Part shown: one piece after another, positions 36,191 to 44,752 of the stretch
Position numbering within the stretch: the stretch's first letter is position 1
Layout: every line of letters begins with the position of its first letter
NCBI GenBank assembly: GCA_903921455.1
Contig: CAIXPZ010000149.1
Coordinates: 1-64,000, forward strand
Direction: 5' to 3'
DNA from: an uncultured Verrucomicrobia subdivision 3 bacterium
Lineage (GTDB): Bacteria > Verrucomicrobiota > Verrucomicrobiae > Limisphaerales > UBA11358
Length of the DNA stretch: 64,000 bases
Translations under genes and position numbers: made by a program
The notes under the pieces: generated by a model
Seen by the model: the letters and a program-made list of their open reading frames with translations, nothing else
Databases searched by the model: none
What the model was told of the DNA's origin: nothing

Positions 36191-37702
36191 ATGTCATTCA
36201 ACTACAAAACCAAAACTGTTTTTGCCGCACTAGCCGCCGTTGCGGTTATTGCTCTCCCCAGCCGGGCGAGTGACGCCGCGCTGGCCGAACAGTTGAAGTC
36301 CATTGACCAGACGATGGCCAAAGGCCCGTTCCAACCCGAATGGGACTCGTTGAAAGCGCACCAGGATCCCGAGTGGTTTCGCGACGCGAAGTTCGGCATC
36401 TACACGCACTGGGGGCCGGTGACCGTCGGTGCGGAAGACGGGCCGTCCGGCGGGCAATGGTATGGCCACAGCATGTATGACACGAACAGTCCGACGTTCC
36501 GCTATCACCAGAAAAAATTCGGCGACCAACACACGGTTGGCTACAAAGACATGGTGCCGAAGTTCACAGCGGAGAAATTCAACGCCGAAGCCTGGGCGGA
36601 ATTGTTCCTGAAGGCCGGCGCGAAATTCGCCGGCCCGGTGGCCGCGCATCACGATAATTTCGCCATGTGGGATTCACGGCTCACGCGCTGGAACAGTCAA
36701 AACATGGGGCCGCACCGCGATATCACTGGTGAACTCGAAAAGGCCATTCGTGCTCTCGGGATGAAATTCATTATGACGTTTCATCACGGCTATGCGTGGC
36801 GCTACTTTGAACCCGCATTCAAGTTTGATGCGGCCGACGGGCAAAACGCCGATCTTTACACCGAAGTTCACGCGCCCAAAGCACCGCCCAGCCAGCACTT
36901 TCAGGATATGTGGCTGGCGATGGTAGACGAAGTATTAAGTAAATATCAGCCCGATCTCATCTGGTTTGATTTTGAATTTTTTGCGGTCATTCAACCGGAA
37001 TATCAGCAGAAACTTTTCGCCACGGCCTACGATTGGGCGGCCCAAAACAACCGCACCCTCGGGGTCTGCCAGAAATCGCGCGACATCCACAAATACACCA
37101 GCATTCTGGATTTTGAACGCGGACGCGAAGACAAGTTGGTGCCGTATCCGTGGCTGACGGATTCGATGGTCGGCGACTGGTTTCACCGGAAATCCACAAC
37201 TTACAAATCCGTCAGCACGCTGGTTGGTATGCTCGTGGACATCGTGTCCAAAAACGGCTGTCTGCTCCTGGATGTCGGGCCGGCGGCGGACGGCACGATT
37301 CCGCCAACGGCGCGTGAACGCCTGCTCGGCATGGGTGACTGGCTGCGCGTCAACGGCGAGGCGATTTACAGCACACGTCCTTGGAAAATTTATGGCGAAG
37401 GGCCGACGAAACAGGCCAAGACCGGAGGCTTTAGCGAAAACGCCGACCAGCCGTTCACCGCACAGGACATCCGTTTCACGACGAAGGTCGATGCGCTTTA
37501 CGCGATTGCGCTAGCGGTGCCACAAGGCGAAGTAAAAATCTATTCACTCAGCCTCGCAGCCGGGAAAATTGATGCCATCACACTGCTCGGCAGCGATGCA
37601 AAGCTGGATTGGAAACAGGATGCCGACTCGCTCACTATTCAGCCTGTCGAGAAATGGCCTTGCCCGCACGCCGTCGCTTTCAAGATCACGTTCAAGAAAT
37701 AA
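36191..37702 (+). CDS. GH29-type alpha-L-fucosidase (divergent)
   Basis: A 503-residue exported protein (signal peptide 1-26) with the GH29 fold motifs 'DAKFGIYTHWGPVTV', 'VAAHHDNFAMWDSRL' and 'PDLIWFDFEFF', giving Asp260 as probable nucleophile. 'LLLDVGPAADGTIPP' closes the barrel. Differences from the two earlier GH29 proteins are large, including a His-His-Asp-Asn instead of His-His-Asp-Gly, so it may prefer another linkage or another 6-deoxy or hexose sugar. It follows the symporter by 19 bases. Confidence 0.87.
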   Translation: MSFNYKTKTVFAALAAVAVIALPSRASDAALAEQLKSIDQTMAKGPFQPEWDSLKAHQDPEWFRDAKFGIYTHWGPVTVGAEDGPSGGQWYGHSMYDTNSPTFRYHQKKFGDQHTVGYKDMVPKFTAEKFNAEAWAELFLKAGAKFAGPVAAHHDNFAMWDSRLTRWNSQNMGPHRDITGELEKAIRALGMKFIMTFHHGYAWRYFEPAFKFDAADGQNADLYTEVHAPKAPPSQHFQDMWLAMVDEVLSKYQPDLIWFDFEFFAVIQPEYQQKLFATAYDWAAQNNRTLGVCQKSRDIHKYTSILDFERGREDKLVPYPWLTDSMVGDWFHRKSTTYKSVSTLVGMLVDIVSKNGCLLLDVGPAADGTIPPTARERLLGMGDWLRVNGEAIYSTRPWKIYGEGPTKQAKTGGFSENADQPFTAQDIRFTTKVDALYAIALAVPQGEVKIYSLSLAAGKIDAITLLGSDAKLDWKQDADSLTIQPVEKWPCPHAVAFKITFKK

Positions 37703-37717
37703 CCAACTAAACATTGC

Positions 37718-38134
37718 ATGAAAAAAATTATCCAAAACATATTGCCACTACTGGGGCTGTTCGTTTTGATCGGGTGCGCCACCCCGCAGCCGCAAGTCAC
37801 GCGCTATGCTTGGGTCACCGGCCTGAAGCCGGATAAGGCCGAGCGCTACGAGGATTTGCACGCACATCCGTGGCCGGCCGTGAATCAAATGATCAAAGCC
37901 TGCCACATTCAGAACTTTTCCATCCACGAACGCGAGATCAACGGCCAGCTTTATCTGTTCGCATATCTGGAATATGCCGGCACAAATTTCGATGCCGATA
38001 TGAAACACATGGCGGCCGATCCGGAGACCGTGCGCTGGTGGAAAGAAACCGACCCGTGCCAATCGCCGCTACCGGATGCCGCCGCCAAAGGGAAAATCTG
38101 GAGCGACACCAAGGAGGTCTATTTTCTGCCGTGA
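37718..38134 (+). CDS. Lipoprotein of the L-rhamnose mutarotase (RhaM) family
   Basis: RhaM-type mutarotases interconvert alpha and beta anomers of rhamnose or fucose. The 138-residue protein is of the L-rhamnose mutarotase family (DUF718): 'RYAWVTGLKPDKAERYEDLHAHPWPAV' with the catalytic-region His residues, then 'FSIHEREINGQLYLFAYLEY' and 'MAADPETVRWW'. Unlike cytosolic RhaM (about 104 residues) it begins with a hydrophobic helix and a lipobox, 'LIGCAT', so it should sit in an outer or inner membrane. Its stop overlaps the next start (GTGA). It would act on the sugar before import. Confidence 0.87.
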   Translation: MKKIIQNILPLLGLFVLIGCATPQPQVTRYAWVTGLKPDKAERYEDLHAHPWPAVNQMIKACHIQNFSIHEREINGQLYLFAYLEYAGTNFDADMKHMAADPETVRWWKETDPCQSPLPDAAAKGKIWSDTKEVYFLP

Positions 38135-39147
38135 AGTCGCTTGTGTTACAACAACCCGGCGCGTTCGCCTGGACCGATGTCGCCGAGCCGAGGCCCGCCA
38201 GCGGCGAAGCCCTCGTGCGCGTGCGCCGATGCGGTGTCTGCGGCACGGATATCCACGCGTTTGCGGGCAAGCAGCCGTTCTTCAGCTACCCGCGCCGACT
38301 CGGACATGAGCTGTGCGTCGAAATTATTTCGGCGCCGGCCAACAGCGGTCTGTCGGCCGGGGATCTCTGCGCGGTCGAGGCGTATTACTTTTGCGGCACA
38401 TGTCCGGCCTGTCATGCGGGTAAGACCAATTGCTGCAAAAAACTCAGAGTCCTTGGCGTGCATATTGACGGCGGTCACGCGCCGTTGATGACTGTGCCGG
38501 TGGATCAGTTGCATCGTGCCAACACACTTTCGCCGGAGCAAATTGCGCTGGTCGAACCACTGGTCATTGGCGCACATGGGGTGGAACGCGCCGCGCCAAA
38601 ACCTGGCGAGCCGACGGTCATCATCGGTATGGGGCCGATTGGATTGTCCGCGGCAATTTTTGCCAAGGCCGCCGGCGCGAATCTGGTGTGCGTGGATGTG
38701 CAGGCCAACCGTTTGAATTTTGCCTGCGAGAAAATGCAACTTGGCAAAGCCATTTCGGCCGACGCCAATCTCGGGGCAAATCTTCAGAAACATTTCGGCC
38801 AGTTGCCGTCGGTGCTGATCGATGCCACCGGCAATTCAGCTGCGATGCGCGGAACATTTCAACTCGCCGAGCACGGTGGTCGGATTGTGTTTCTCGGCTT
38901 GTTCATCGGCGAGCTGGCGTTTGACGACCCGAATTTTCATCGTCGCGAGCTGACCTTGATGGCCAGTCGCGCCGGCTTGAGCGGCACCTTCCGTGAAGTC
39001 ATCCGGCTCATGGAAACTAAGAAAATTAATGTGCTGCCGCTCATCACGCACCGGTTTGGTTTCTTTGATACAGCGGAGCGGCTGCCGCAAATTCACCGCG
39101 AAGCCGGACTCGTCAAAGCCATGATTGATTTCGACAACATAATTTAA
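38131..39147 (+). CDS. Zinc-dependent alcohol dehydrogenase
   Basis: A 338-residue medium-chain dehydrogenase. The catalytic zinc site is 'RRCGVCGTDIHAFAG' with 'RLGHEL'; the structural zinc knuckle is 'FCGTCPACHAGKTNCC'; the Rossmann motif is 'VIIGMGPIGLSAAIFAKAAGA'. In this locus it could oxidise a sugar or reduce lactaldehyde to propanediol; sequence alone does not decide. Start is GTG at 38131, overlapping the mutarotase stop, so they are coupled. Confidence 0.88.
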   Translation: MKSLVLQQPGAFAWTDVAEPRPASGEALVRVRRCGVCGTDIHAFAGKQPFFSYPRRLGHELCVEIISAPANSGLSAGDLCAVEAYYFCGTCPACHAGKTNCCKKLRVLGVHIDGGHAPLMTVPVDQLHRANTLSPEQIALVEPLVIGAHGVERAAPKPGEPTVIIGMGPIGLSAAIFAKAAGANLVCVDVQANRLNFACEKMQLGKAISADANLGANLQKHFGQLPSVLIDATGNSAAMRGTFQLAEHGGRIVFLGLFIGELAFDDPNFHRRELTLMASRAGLSGTFREVIRLMETKKINVLPLITHRFGFFDTAERLPQIHREAGLVKAMIDFDNII

Positions 39148-39148
39148 A

Positions 39149-40261
39149 ATGAAAATTACCAAACTTGAACCCATTATTCTCCACGCTCCCGTCACGCGCG
39201 GCGGCATTGCCGACAGCACGCACAAACTTTCCCACTGGGGCGCGCCTGGCGTGGCGATCCACACCGACACTGACCACATCGGCTACGGATTTTCCGGCAC
39301 GCATGCCCATCTGCCGACCGACCGGCTGATCGTGGATTGCATCATCCACAGTTTCGGCCCGCTGCTGCTGGGCGAAGACCCGCGCGAAGTTTTGTCACTT
39401 TGGGAAAAACTGCACAAGCAGGCGGAAATTTACTGGGTCGGCCGTGCCGGCATCACGCATCTGGCGCTCGGTGCGATTGATATTGCGCTGTGGGATTTGA
39501 AATCCAAGGAAGCCGGCGTGCCGCTGTGGAAACTGCTCGGCGGTTCGGCAAAGAAAAAAGTCGAGGCCTACAACACCGACGGCGGCTGGCTGAACTGGCC
39601 CTTGAAAACGGTCGTGTCCGACTGCAAACGGCTCGTGGAAAAAGAAGGCTACCGCGCGGTGAAATTGAAAGTCGGTGGGCCGAATCCGCGCGAGGATTTG
39701 CGCCGCGTCGAAGCCGTACGCAAGGCGCTCGGGCCGGAGATCCGGATCATGACGGACGCGAATGGCCGCTGGACTTTGCCACAGGCAATGCAGACCGCCG
39801 GACGTTTGAAAGATTTCGACATTGTGTGGATTGAGGAGCCGATTTATTTCGACGATGTGGAAGGTCACCGCCGTTTGGCCGAGGCCATTGAAACGCCAAT
39901 TGCGCTGGGCGAACAGCTTTACACCGCATCCGCGTTTCGCGATTTCATCCATGCCGGCGCGGTGCATTACGTCCAGCCGGACGTGGTGCGGTTGGCGGGC
40001 ATCACCGAATTCTGGCAGGTCGCAGACATGGCGCGCTGCTACAGCCTGCCGGTGGTTCCGCATGTCGGTGATATGTGCCAGGTGCATCAGCACCTTTGTT
40101 TCGCGCATGCGGCGTGTTCGCTGCTCGAATACATACCATGGCTGCGTGACTGGATGGAAACCCCGGCAAAGATTGTGGACGGCTTTTACATCGCGCCCGA
40201 ATCGCCCGGTGCCGGCATGACGCCGAGCAAGAAGGCGCTCAAGACGATCAATAAAATTTAA
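39149..40261 (+). CDS. Enolase-superfamily dehydratase (mandelate racemase-like), probable fuconate dehydratase
   Basis: A 370-residue member of the mandelate racemase group. The K-x-K pair is in 'VKLKVGGPNP', the metal ligands in 'MTDANGRW', 'IEEPIYFDD' and 'ALGEQLYT', and the catalytic His in 'VVPHVGDM'. Such enzymes dehydrate aldonic or aldaric acids. The neighbouring lactonase and aldolase point to L-fuconate (inference). It is smaller than the characterised L-fuconate dehydratase of Xanthomonas (about 440 residues), so it may be a convergent enzyme in the same role. Confidence 0.82.
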   Translation: MKITKLEPIILHAPVTRGGIADSTHKLSHWGAPGVAIHTDTDHIGYGFSGTHAHLPTDRLIVDCIIHSFGPLLLGEDPREVLSLWEKLHKQAEIYWVGRAGITHLALGAIDIALWDLKSKEAGVPLWKLLGGSAKKKVEAYNTDGGWLNWPLKTVVSDCKRLVEKEGYRAVKLKVGGPNPREDLRRVEAVRKALGPEIRIMTDANGRWTLPQAMQTAGRLKDFDIVWIEEPIYFDDVEGHRRLAEAIETPIALGEQLYTASAFRDFIHAGAVHYVQPDVVRLAGITEFWQVADMARCYSLPVVPHVGDMCQVHQHLCFAHAACSLLEYIPWLRDWMETPAKIVDGFYIAPESPGAGMTPSKKALKTINKI

Positions 40262-40269
40262 ATTTTCCG

Positions 40270-41037
40270 ATGAACTCAGAAACGCCATTTCGACTCGAAG
40301 GTGAAACCGCGCTCATCACCGGCGGCGGCACGGGCATCGGCTTGGGCATTGCGCGGTGCTTGGTCAAGGCTGGCGCGCGCGTGGTGCTGGTTGGCCGGCG
40401 CGAAAGTGAATTGGCCAAAGCCGGCGCGGAGTTGGGCACGAACGCGTCGTTCGTCGCGCAGGATGTGACGCGCTTTGACGAAATACCGGCTTTGGTGCAG
40501 CGCGCCGAACAAGCCGCAGGCACCCCGATTTCCATTCTCGTGAACAATGCCGGCGTGCATCTGAAAAAATTCGCCGTGGACACCACGCCAGAAGAATTTC
40601 AAACCATATTCACCACGCACGTTCTCGCCGCGCACGCGCTGACGCGGGCGCTGATTCCCGGCCTGGTCGCGCGCGGGCGCGGCTCGATTCTGTTCACCTC
40701 CTCGATGGCCGCGTTCATGGGCGTGCCGCAGGTCATGGCTTACGCCGCGGCGAAGAGCGCGTATTTCGGCATGGTTTCCACGCTCTCGGCGGAACTCGCG
40801 GCGAAAGGTGTGCGCGTGAATGCCATCGCGCCCGGCTGGATTTTCAGCGAGATGTCGCGCAAGGCCCTCGACAACGATCCGGCGCGCAAATCCAAAGTGA
40901 TGTCCCGCATTCAAATAGGGCGGATGGGACAGCCGGAGGACATCGGTTGGGCGGCAGTTTATCTCTGCTCCTCCGAAGCGAATTATGTCACCGGTGTCAT
41001 GCTGCCGGTGGATGGCGGCGCGGCTGTGGGATTTTAA
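40270..41037 (+). CDS. SDR-family oxidoreductase (first of two)
   Basis: A 255-residue classical SDR: 'ALITGGGTGIGLGIARCLV' for dinucleotide binding, 'VNNAGVH', the catalytic 'YAAAKSAY', 'NAIAPGWIFSEM' and the C-terminal 'YVTGVMLPVDGG'. In non-phosphorylative deoxyhexose pathways one SDR oxidises the sugar to its lactone and another oxidises the 2-keto-3-deoxy acid. The pair here could fill either role. It overlaps nothing; 8 bases separate it from the dehydratase. Confidence 0.85.
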   Translation: MNSETPFRLEGETALITGGGTGIGLGIARCLVKAGARVVLVGRRESELAKAGAELGTNASFVAQDVTRFDEIPALVQRAEQAAGTPISILVNNAGVHLKKFAVDTTPEEFQTIFTTHVLAAHALTRALIPGLVARGRGSILFTSSMAAFMGVPQVMAYAAAKSAYFGMVSTLSAELAAKGVRVNAIAPGWIFSEMSRKALDNDPARKSKVMSRIQIGRMGQPEDIGWAAVYLCSSEANYVTGVMLPVDGGAAVGF

Positions 41038-41051
41038 AAAAGGAATGTTTT

Positions 41052-41819
41052 ATGTTACTGAAGGATAAAGTAATTTTTCTCACCGGTGGCTCGACCGGGA
41101 TCGGCTGGGATTGTGCCAAGGCCTATGCAGTGGAGGGCGCAAAAGTAGTGCTCGTAGCGCGCGGCAAAGAAGCCGTTGAAAAAGCCGCCGCCGAACTTGG
41201 CCCACAGCATCTGGGCATGGCGTGTGATGTCTCGCGTGGCGAGGAAGTGAAAGCCGCCTTGGCCGCGACGCTCTCCCGCTACGGCAAGCTGGACGCCGTT
41301 CACAACAACGCCGGAATCGGCGCGCCATCAAAAGCATTGCATGAAACCAACGAGGCGGAATGGGACGCGTTGTTCGACATCAATCTGAAAAGTGTGTTTC
41401 ACACTACCCGCCACGCTTTCGGCGCGCTCAAGGCCAGCAAGGGTTGCATCCTGAACACCAGCAGCCTGGTCGGCGTGATGGGACAGGAAATTCACGCCGC
41501 TTACACCGCAACGAAAGGCGGCATGAATGCGCTCACCAAATCCATGGCGCTGGATTATGCCAAGCACGGGATCCGCGTGAACGCCGTTTGTCCCGCCGGC
41601 ACGTGGACGCCGATGCTCCGCCAATGGTGTGCCGCGCAGCCGGATCCAGGTTCCATCGAGCGGTATCTCGACGAGATTCATCCACTGGGTTATTGCCCGG
41701 AAGGCGATGTCATTGCCGATCCGTGCGTATTTTTGCTTTCAGACAAGGCGCGGTTTATCACTGGCCACATCATGCACGTCAGCGGCGGGGCGGAACTCGG
41801 CTATCGCCGACCGCTTTGA
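41052..41819 (+). CDS. SDR-family oxidoreductase (second)
   Basis: A 255-residue SDR with 'VIFLTGGSTGIGWDCAKAYA', 'HNNAGIGAPS', 'YTATKGGMNALTKSMALDYA' (Tyr and Lys), and 'VNAVCPAGTWTPML'. It resembles SDR-type L-fucose dehydrogenases more closely than the gene before it, to judge by the 'NAVCPAGTWTPM' loop, but that is only a weak guess. Start at 41052 is chosen because it begins directly before the beta-1 strand; an earlier ATG at 41045 lies in another frame. Confidence 0.83.
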   Translation: MLLKDKVIFLTGGSTGIGWDCAKAYAVEGAKVVLVARGKEAVEKAAAELGPQHLGMACDVSRGEEVKAALAATLSRYGKLDAVHNNAGIGAPSKALHETNEAEWDALFDINLKSVFHTTRHAFGALKASKGCILNTSSLVGVMGQEIHAAYTATKGGMNALTKSMALDYAKHGIRVNAVCPAGTWTPMLRQWCAAQPDPGSIERYLDEIHPLGYCPEGDVIADPCVFLLSDKARFITGHIMHVSGGAELGYRRPL

Positions 41820-41841
41820 TTTATCAAAATAATCCGACGCA

Positions 41842-42696
41842 ATGAGCCGGCCAGTTTCCATCGTAGATTCGCATGTGCATTTTTGGAATCCGCAGCGGTT
41901 GAATTATCCGTGGCTTGCGGGCTTGTCGGCGCTGAACCGTGACTATTTGCCGGACGAGTATTCGGTGGCGACACAGAATTGCGGCCTCAATAAATTGATA
42001 TTCGTCGAGTGTGGCTGCGAGCCAACTCAAAGCCATGCCGAAGTGAAATGGATTTCCGAACTCGCGGCGCGCGAAGTCCGCATCAAAGGAATTGTCGCTC
42101 ATGTTTCATTGGAACGCGGCATCGCCGCGCGTGGTGAACTGGCCGCGCTCGCGCGGATTCCGCTCGTGAAAGGTGTGCGCCGGAATTTGCAGGGAGAAGC
42201 GGATCTGTTTTTTTGTTTGCAGCCGGACTTCCTCGCCGGCGTGCGCGCATTGGCGGATTTCAATTTCAGTTTTGACTTGTGTGTTGTCCACCGACAGTTG
42301 CCAGCGGTGATTGAATTGGTGCGGTGTTGTCCTGAAATCAAATTCATTCTTGATCACTGTGGCAAGCCCGCCATTCATGAGCGCCAGCTTGATCCGTGGC
42401 GTCAGCAAATTTGTGAACTGGCCGCGCTGCCAAATATCGCGTGTAAAATTTCCGGCCTGCTTACCGAAGCCGATTGCGCCAACTGGAAGCCAGCCGATCT
42501 TAAACCATATATTCAGCACATCCTGGACAGTTTCAGTTTTGACCGCGTGCTGTTCGGCGGCGACTGGCCGGTGCTGAATCTTGCGGGAGATTATTCGCGC
42601 TGGCTGGGGGTGCTGGATTTTTGCCTGGCGGGCACTAGTGAAAGGGACTTAAAAAAACTATTTCAAACCAACGCGGAAAAGTTCTATCGTATCTGA
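41842..42696 (+). CDS. Amidohydrolase, probable L-fuconolactonase
   Basis: A 284-residue amidohydrolase-2 family TIM barrel. Metal/active-site residues: 'DSHVHFWNPQRLNYPWL' (H-x-H), 'VHRQLPAVIELVRCCP', 'ILDHCGKPAI' (His) and 'LFGGDWPV' (Asp). This pattern, including 'HVHFWNP' and 'FGGDWPV', is that of the 2-pyrone-4,6-dicarboxylate and sugar lactonase group (COG3618), which includes L-fuconolactonase. With the two SDRs before and the aldolase after, lactone hydrolysis is the natural role. Confidence 0.86.
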   Translation: MSRPVSIVDSHVHFWNPQRLNYPWLAGLSALNRDYLPDEYSVATQNCGLNKLIFVECGCEPTQSHAEVKWISELAAREVRIKGIVAHVSLERGIAARGELAALARIPLVKGVRRNLQGEADLFFCLQPDFLAGVRALADFNFSFDLCVVHRQLPAVIELVRCCPEIKFILDHCGKPAIHERQLDPWRQQICELAALPNIACKISGLLTEADCANWKPADLKPYIQHILDSFSFDRVLFGGDWPVLNLAGDYSRWLGVLDFCLAGTSERDLKKLFQTNAEKFYRI

Positions 42697-42701
42697 AACC
42701 T

Positions 42702-43721
42702 ATGGCGGCCATTGAAGGAATTTTTGTCCCGAACATCGTGCCTTACGATGCGCAGGGCCGCATCAATGAGGACGAATTGCGCCGCATCATCCGCTGGCTC
42801 GTCGGCAAGGGCGTCACGGGTTTTTATCCGAACGGCAGCATGGGCGAGTTCATCCGCCTGACTTACGAGGAACGCAAGCTCGTGCTAAAAATCGTCGTCG
42901 AAGCGGCGGCGGGCAAACCCATCCTCGCCGGCGCGGCGGAGCCGAACGTGGATTTGGTTTTGGAGATGTGCCGCTACTGCGCGGATCTCGGCTGTCGCGC
43001 GGTCTCCATCACCGGACCGTATTATTACAAGCTCACGCAGGAAAGCATTGAGCAATACTTCCGGGAAATCGCCGCCAAGTCGCCGATAGACATCGTGGTC
43101 TATAACATTCCCGTCTTTGCGAATGAAATTTCGATTCCCGTTTTAAAGCGGCTCGCGCTGGACTGTCCGCGCATCGTTGGCACGAAGGACACCAGCAAGG
43201 ATATGTGTCGCTTCCAGCAAGCTTTGCAGGAGATTAAGCCGCAGCGGCCGGACTTCTCGGTGCTCATCGGCTGGGAGGAGTTGCTCTGCACCGCGATGTT
43301 CATGGGTGCGGACGGCGGCACGCTATCCAGCGGCGGGGTCGCACCCGAAGTGGTGATGAAACTTTACAACGAAGCCCGCGCCGGCAAATGGATGGACGCC
43401 AAGCAGACGCAATTCAAACTACTGGAACTGTTTTCGCTGATGGTTGGGGCGCCGAATTTTCCCGAAGGGTTTCGCCAAGGCTACGAACTGCGCGGCTTCA
43501 AGGCCGGTCACGCGCGGTTTCCGCTTTCCGTGCACGAGGAAAAACTTGTCGTAGAGATGCGCGGCAAACTGGCGTGCGTGCTGGCGGACTGCGGTTTTGC
43601 GGAAGCGGCGGGCGAATGCCGGCGCGCCGATTGCACGGCCACCGGAATTACACCCAGCCGGTTGGAAATTGAAAACCTTGTCCGCAAAGTCATGGGCCAA
43701 ATGTTAACTCGCCAAAATTAA
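42702..43721 (+). CDS. DapA-family 2-keto-3-deoxy acid aldolase with probable encapsulation peptide
   Basis: The enzyme is expected to split a 2-keto-3-deoxy acid into pyruvate and an aldehyde, here lactaldehyde. The Schiff-base Lys162 sits in 'VGTKDTSKD' and the catalytic Tyr134 in 'YNIPVF'. The pyruvate-binding start is 'GFYPNGSMGEF', with GxMGE in place of GTTGE. The catalytic domain ends near residue 305. A further ~30 residues follow: a linker, then an amphipathic stretch at about 318-335 ('EIENLVRKVMGQML'). Such tails target enzymes to bacterial microcompartments, and a BMC shell gene closes this locus. Confidence 0.88.
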   Translation: MAAIEGIFVPNIVPYDAQGRINEDELRRIIRWLVGKGVTGFYPNGSMGEFIRLTYEERKLVLKIVVEAAAGKPILAGAAEPNVDLVLEMCRYCADLGCRAVSITGPYYYKLTQESIEQYFREIAAKSPIDIVVYNIPVFANEISIPVLKRLALDCPRIVGTKDTSKDMCRFQQALQEIKPQRPDFSVLIGWEELLCTAMFMGADGGTLSSGGVAPEVVMKLYNEARAGKWMDAKQTQFKLLELFSLMVGAPNFPEGFRQGYELRGFKAGHARFPLSVHEEKLVVEMRGKLACVLADCGFAEAAGECRRADCTATGITPSRLEIENLVRKVMGQMLTRQN

Positions 43722-43761
43722 AAGGCGCATCGCTCTAGTGGCAGGGGAAGATTGTTTCTGA

Positions 43762-44649
43762 ATGAAAACCGCGGCCTCATTCTTTCGCTATTTCCCCGTG
43801 AGCGGGCGTGACCGGAAATGGGGTCTTTTTACCACGACGGTCGGCGAATCGCGTATAGCGCCGCATTCGGCCTATCCGCCCGGCGGACATCCCAAAAAGT
43901 TCGCTTTCGACTGGCGGCACGGGCGCATTCTCGACAGCTTTGCTCTGGTTTATATCTCAAGCGGGCGTGGAAAATTTGAATCGAAGCCAAAGTTCTCGGC
44001 CGTCATCGAACCCGGCGACGTGTTTCTTTTATTCCCTGGTGCTTGGCATCGATACACCCCCGATCGGGAAACCGGCTGGCACGAACACTGGATTGGCTTT
44101 GACGGCGACCTTGCCCGGCGCTGGCAGAAACACAAATTTATTTCCGCCCAAAACCCGGTCCTCAAGATCAATGCCGAGGACACCATGCTCGCGACGTTCA
44201 GCCACGTAATGCAATCGGTCCGCGCCAACCGTCCGGCGCTCCAGCAGGTGCTCGCCGGCGCGACGGCGAGCCTGCTCGGACTTTATTATTCCGCGCAACA
44301 GTCGCCGCCCGCTTGCGGAACGCAAGATTCCAACGCCGTTGAGCTGGCCATCGCCCGCATCCAAAACGATTTCGCCCGGGCGCTGGACATGAAATTGTTA
44401 GCCCAAGAACTCGGCGTCGGCTACAGCTGGTTCCGCAGCAACTTCACCACACACACCGGCTTGAGTCCGCACCAATACTTGCTGGAATTGCGCCTCGTTC
44501 GCGCCCGAAACCTGTTGACGGAAACGGAACTTTCGATCAAGGAAATTGCCGTGCAAACCGGATTTGAGGATGAGCACTATTTCTCGCGCTTGTTCCGGCA
44601 GAAATTAAATCTCACACCGAGCCAGTGGCGCCGCCACCGGCGCGAATAG
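43762..44649 (+). CDS. AraC-family transcriptional regulator (second)
   Basis: A 295-residue AraC/XylS regulator with an N-terminal cupin sensor ('FALVYISSGRGKFESKP', 'EPGDVFLLFPGAWHRYTP') and C-terminal helix-turn-helix domain ('LGVGYSWFRSNFTTHTGLSP', 'EIAVQTGFEDEHYFSRLFRQ'). It lies between two catabolic gene groups on the same strand and probably controls the second (44753-50667), which begins 104 bases downstream. The inducer is unknown; rhamnose would fit the neighbouring rhamnonate-dehydratase-like gene. Confidence 0.88.
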   Translation: MKTAASFFRYFPVSGRDRKWGLFTTTVGESRIAPHSAYPPGGHPKKFAFDWRHGRILDSFALVYISSGRGKFESKPKFSAVIEPGDVFLLFPGAWHRYTPDRETGWHEHWIGFDGDLARRWQKHKFISAQNPVLKINAEDTMLATFSHVMQSVRANRPALQQVLAGATASLLGLYYSAQQSPPACGTQDSNAVELAIARIQNDFARALDMKLLAQELGVGYSWFRSNFTTHTGLSPHQYLLELRLVRARNLLTETELSIKEIAVQTGFEDEHYFSRLFRQKLNLTPSQWRRHRRE

Positions 44650-44752
44650 GCTTGGCTCCGCGGTTTTAGCTTGGCAAAAAATCCACGAGATTTGTCATTC
44701 TGTCCCTTGTTGGAAAACCTGAAGCTTGGGAAACTACCGCCACATATTTCCG

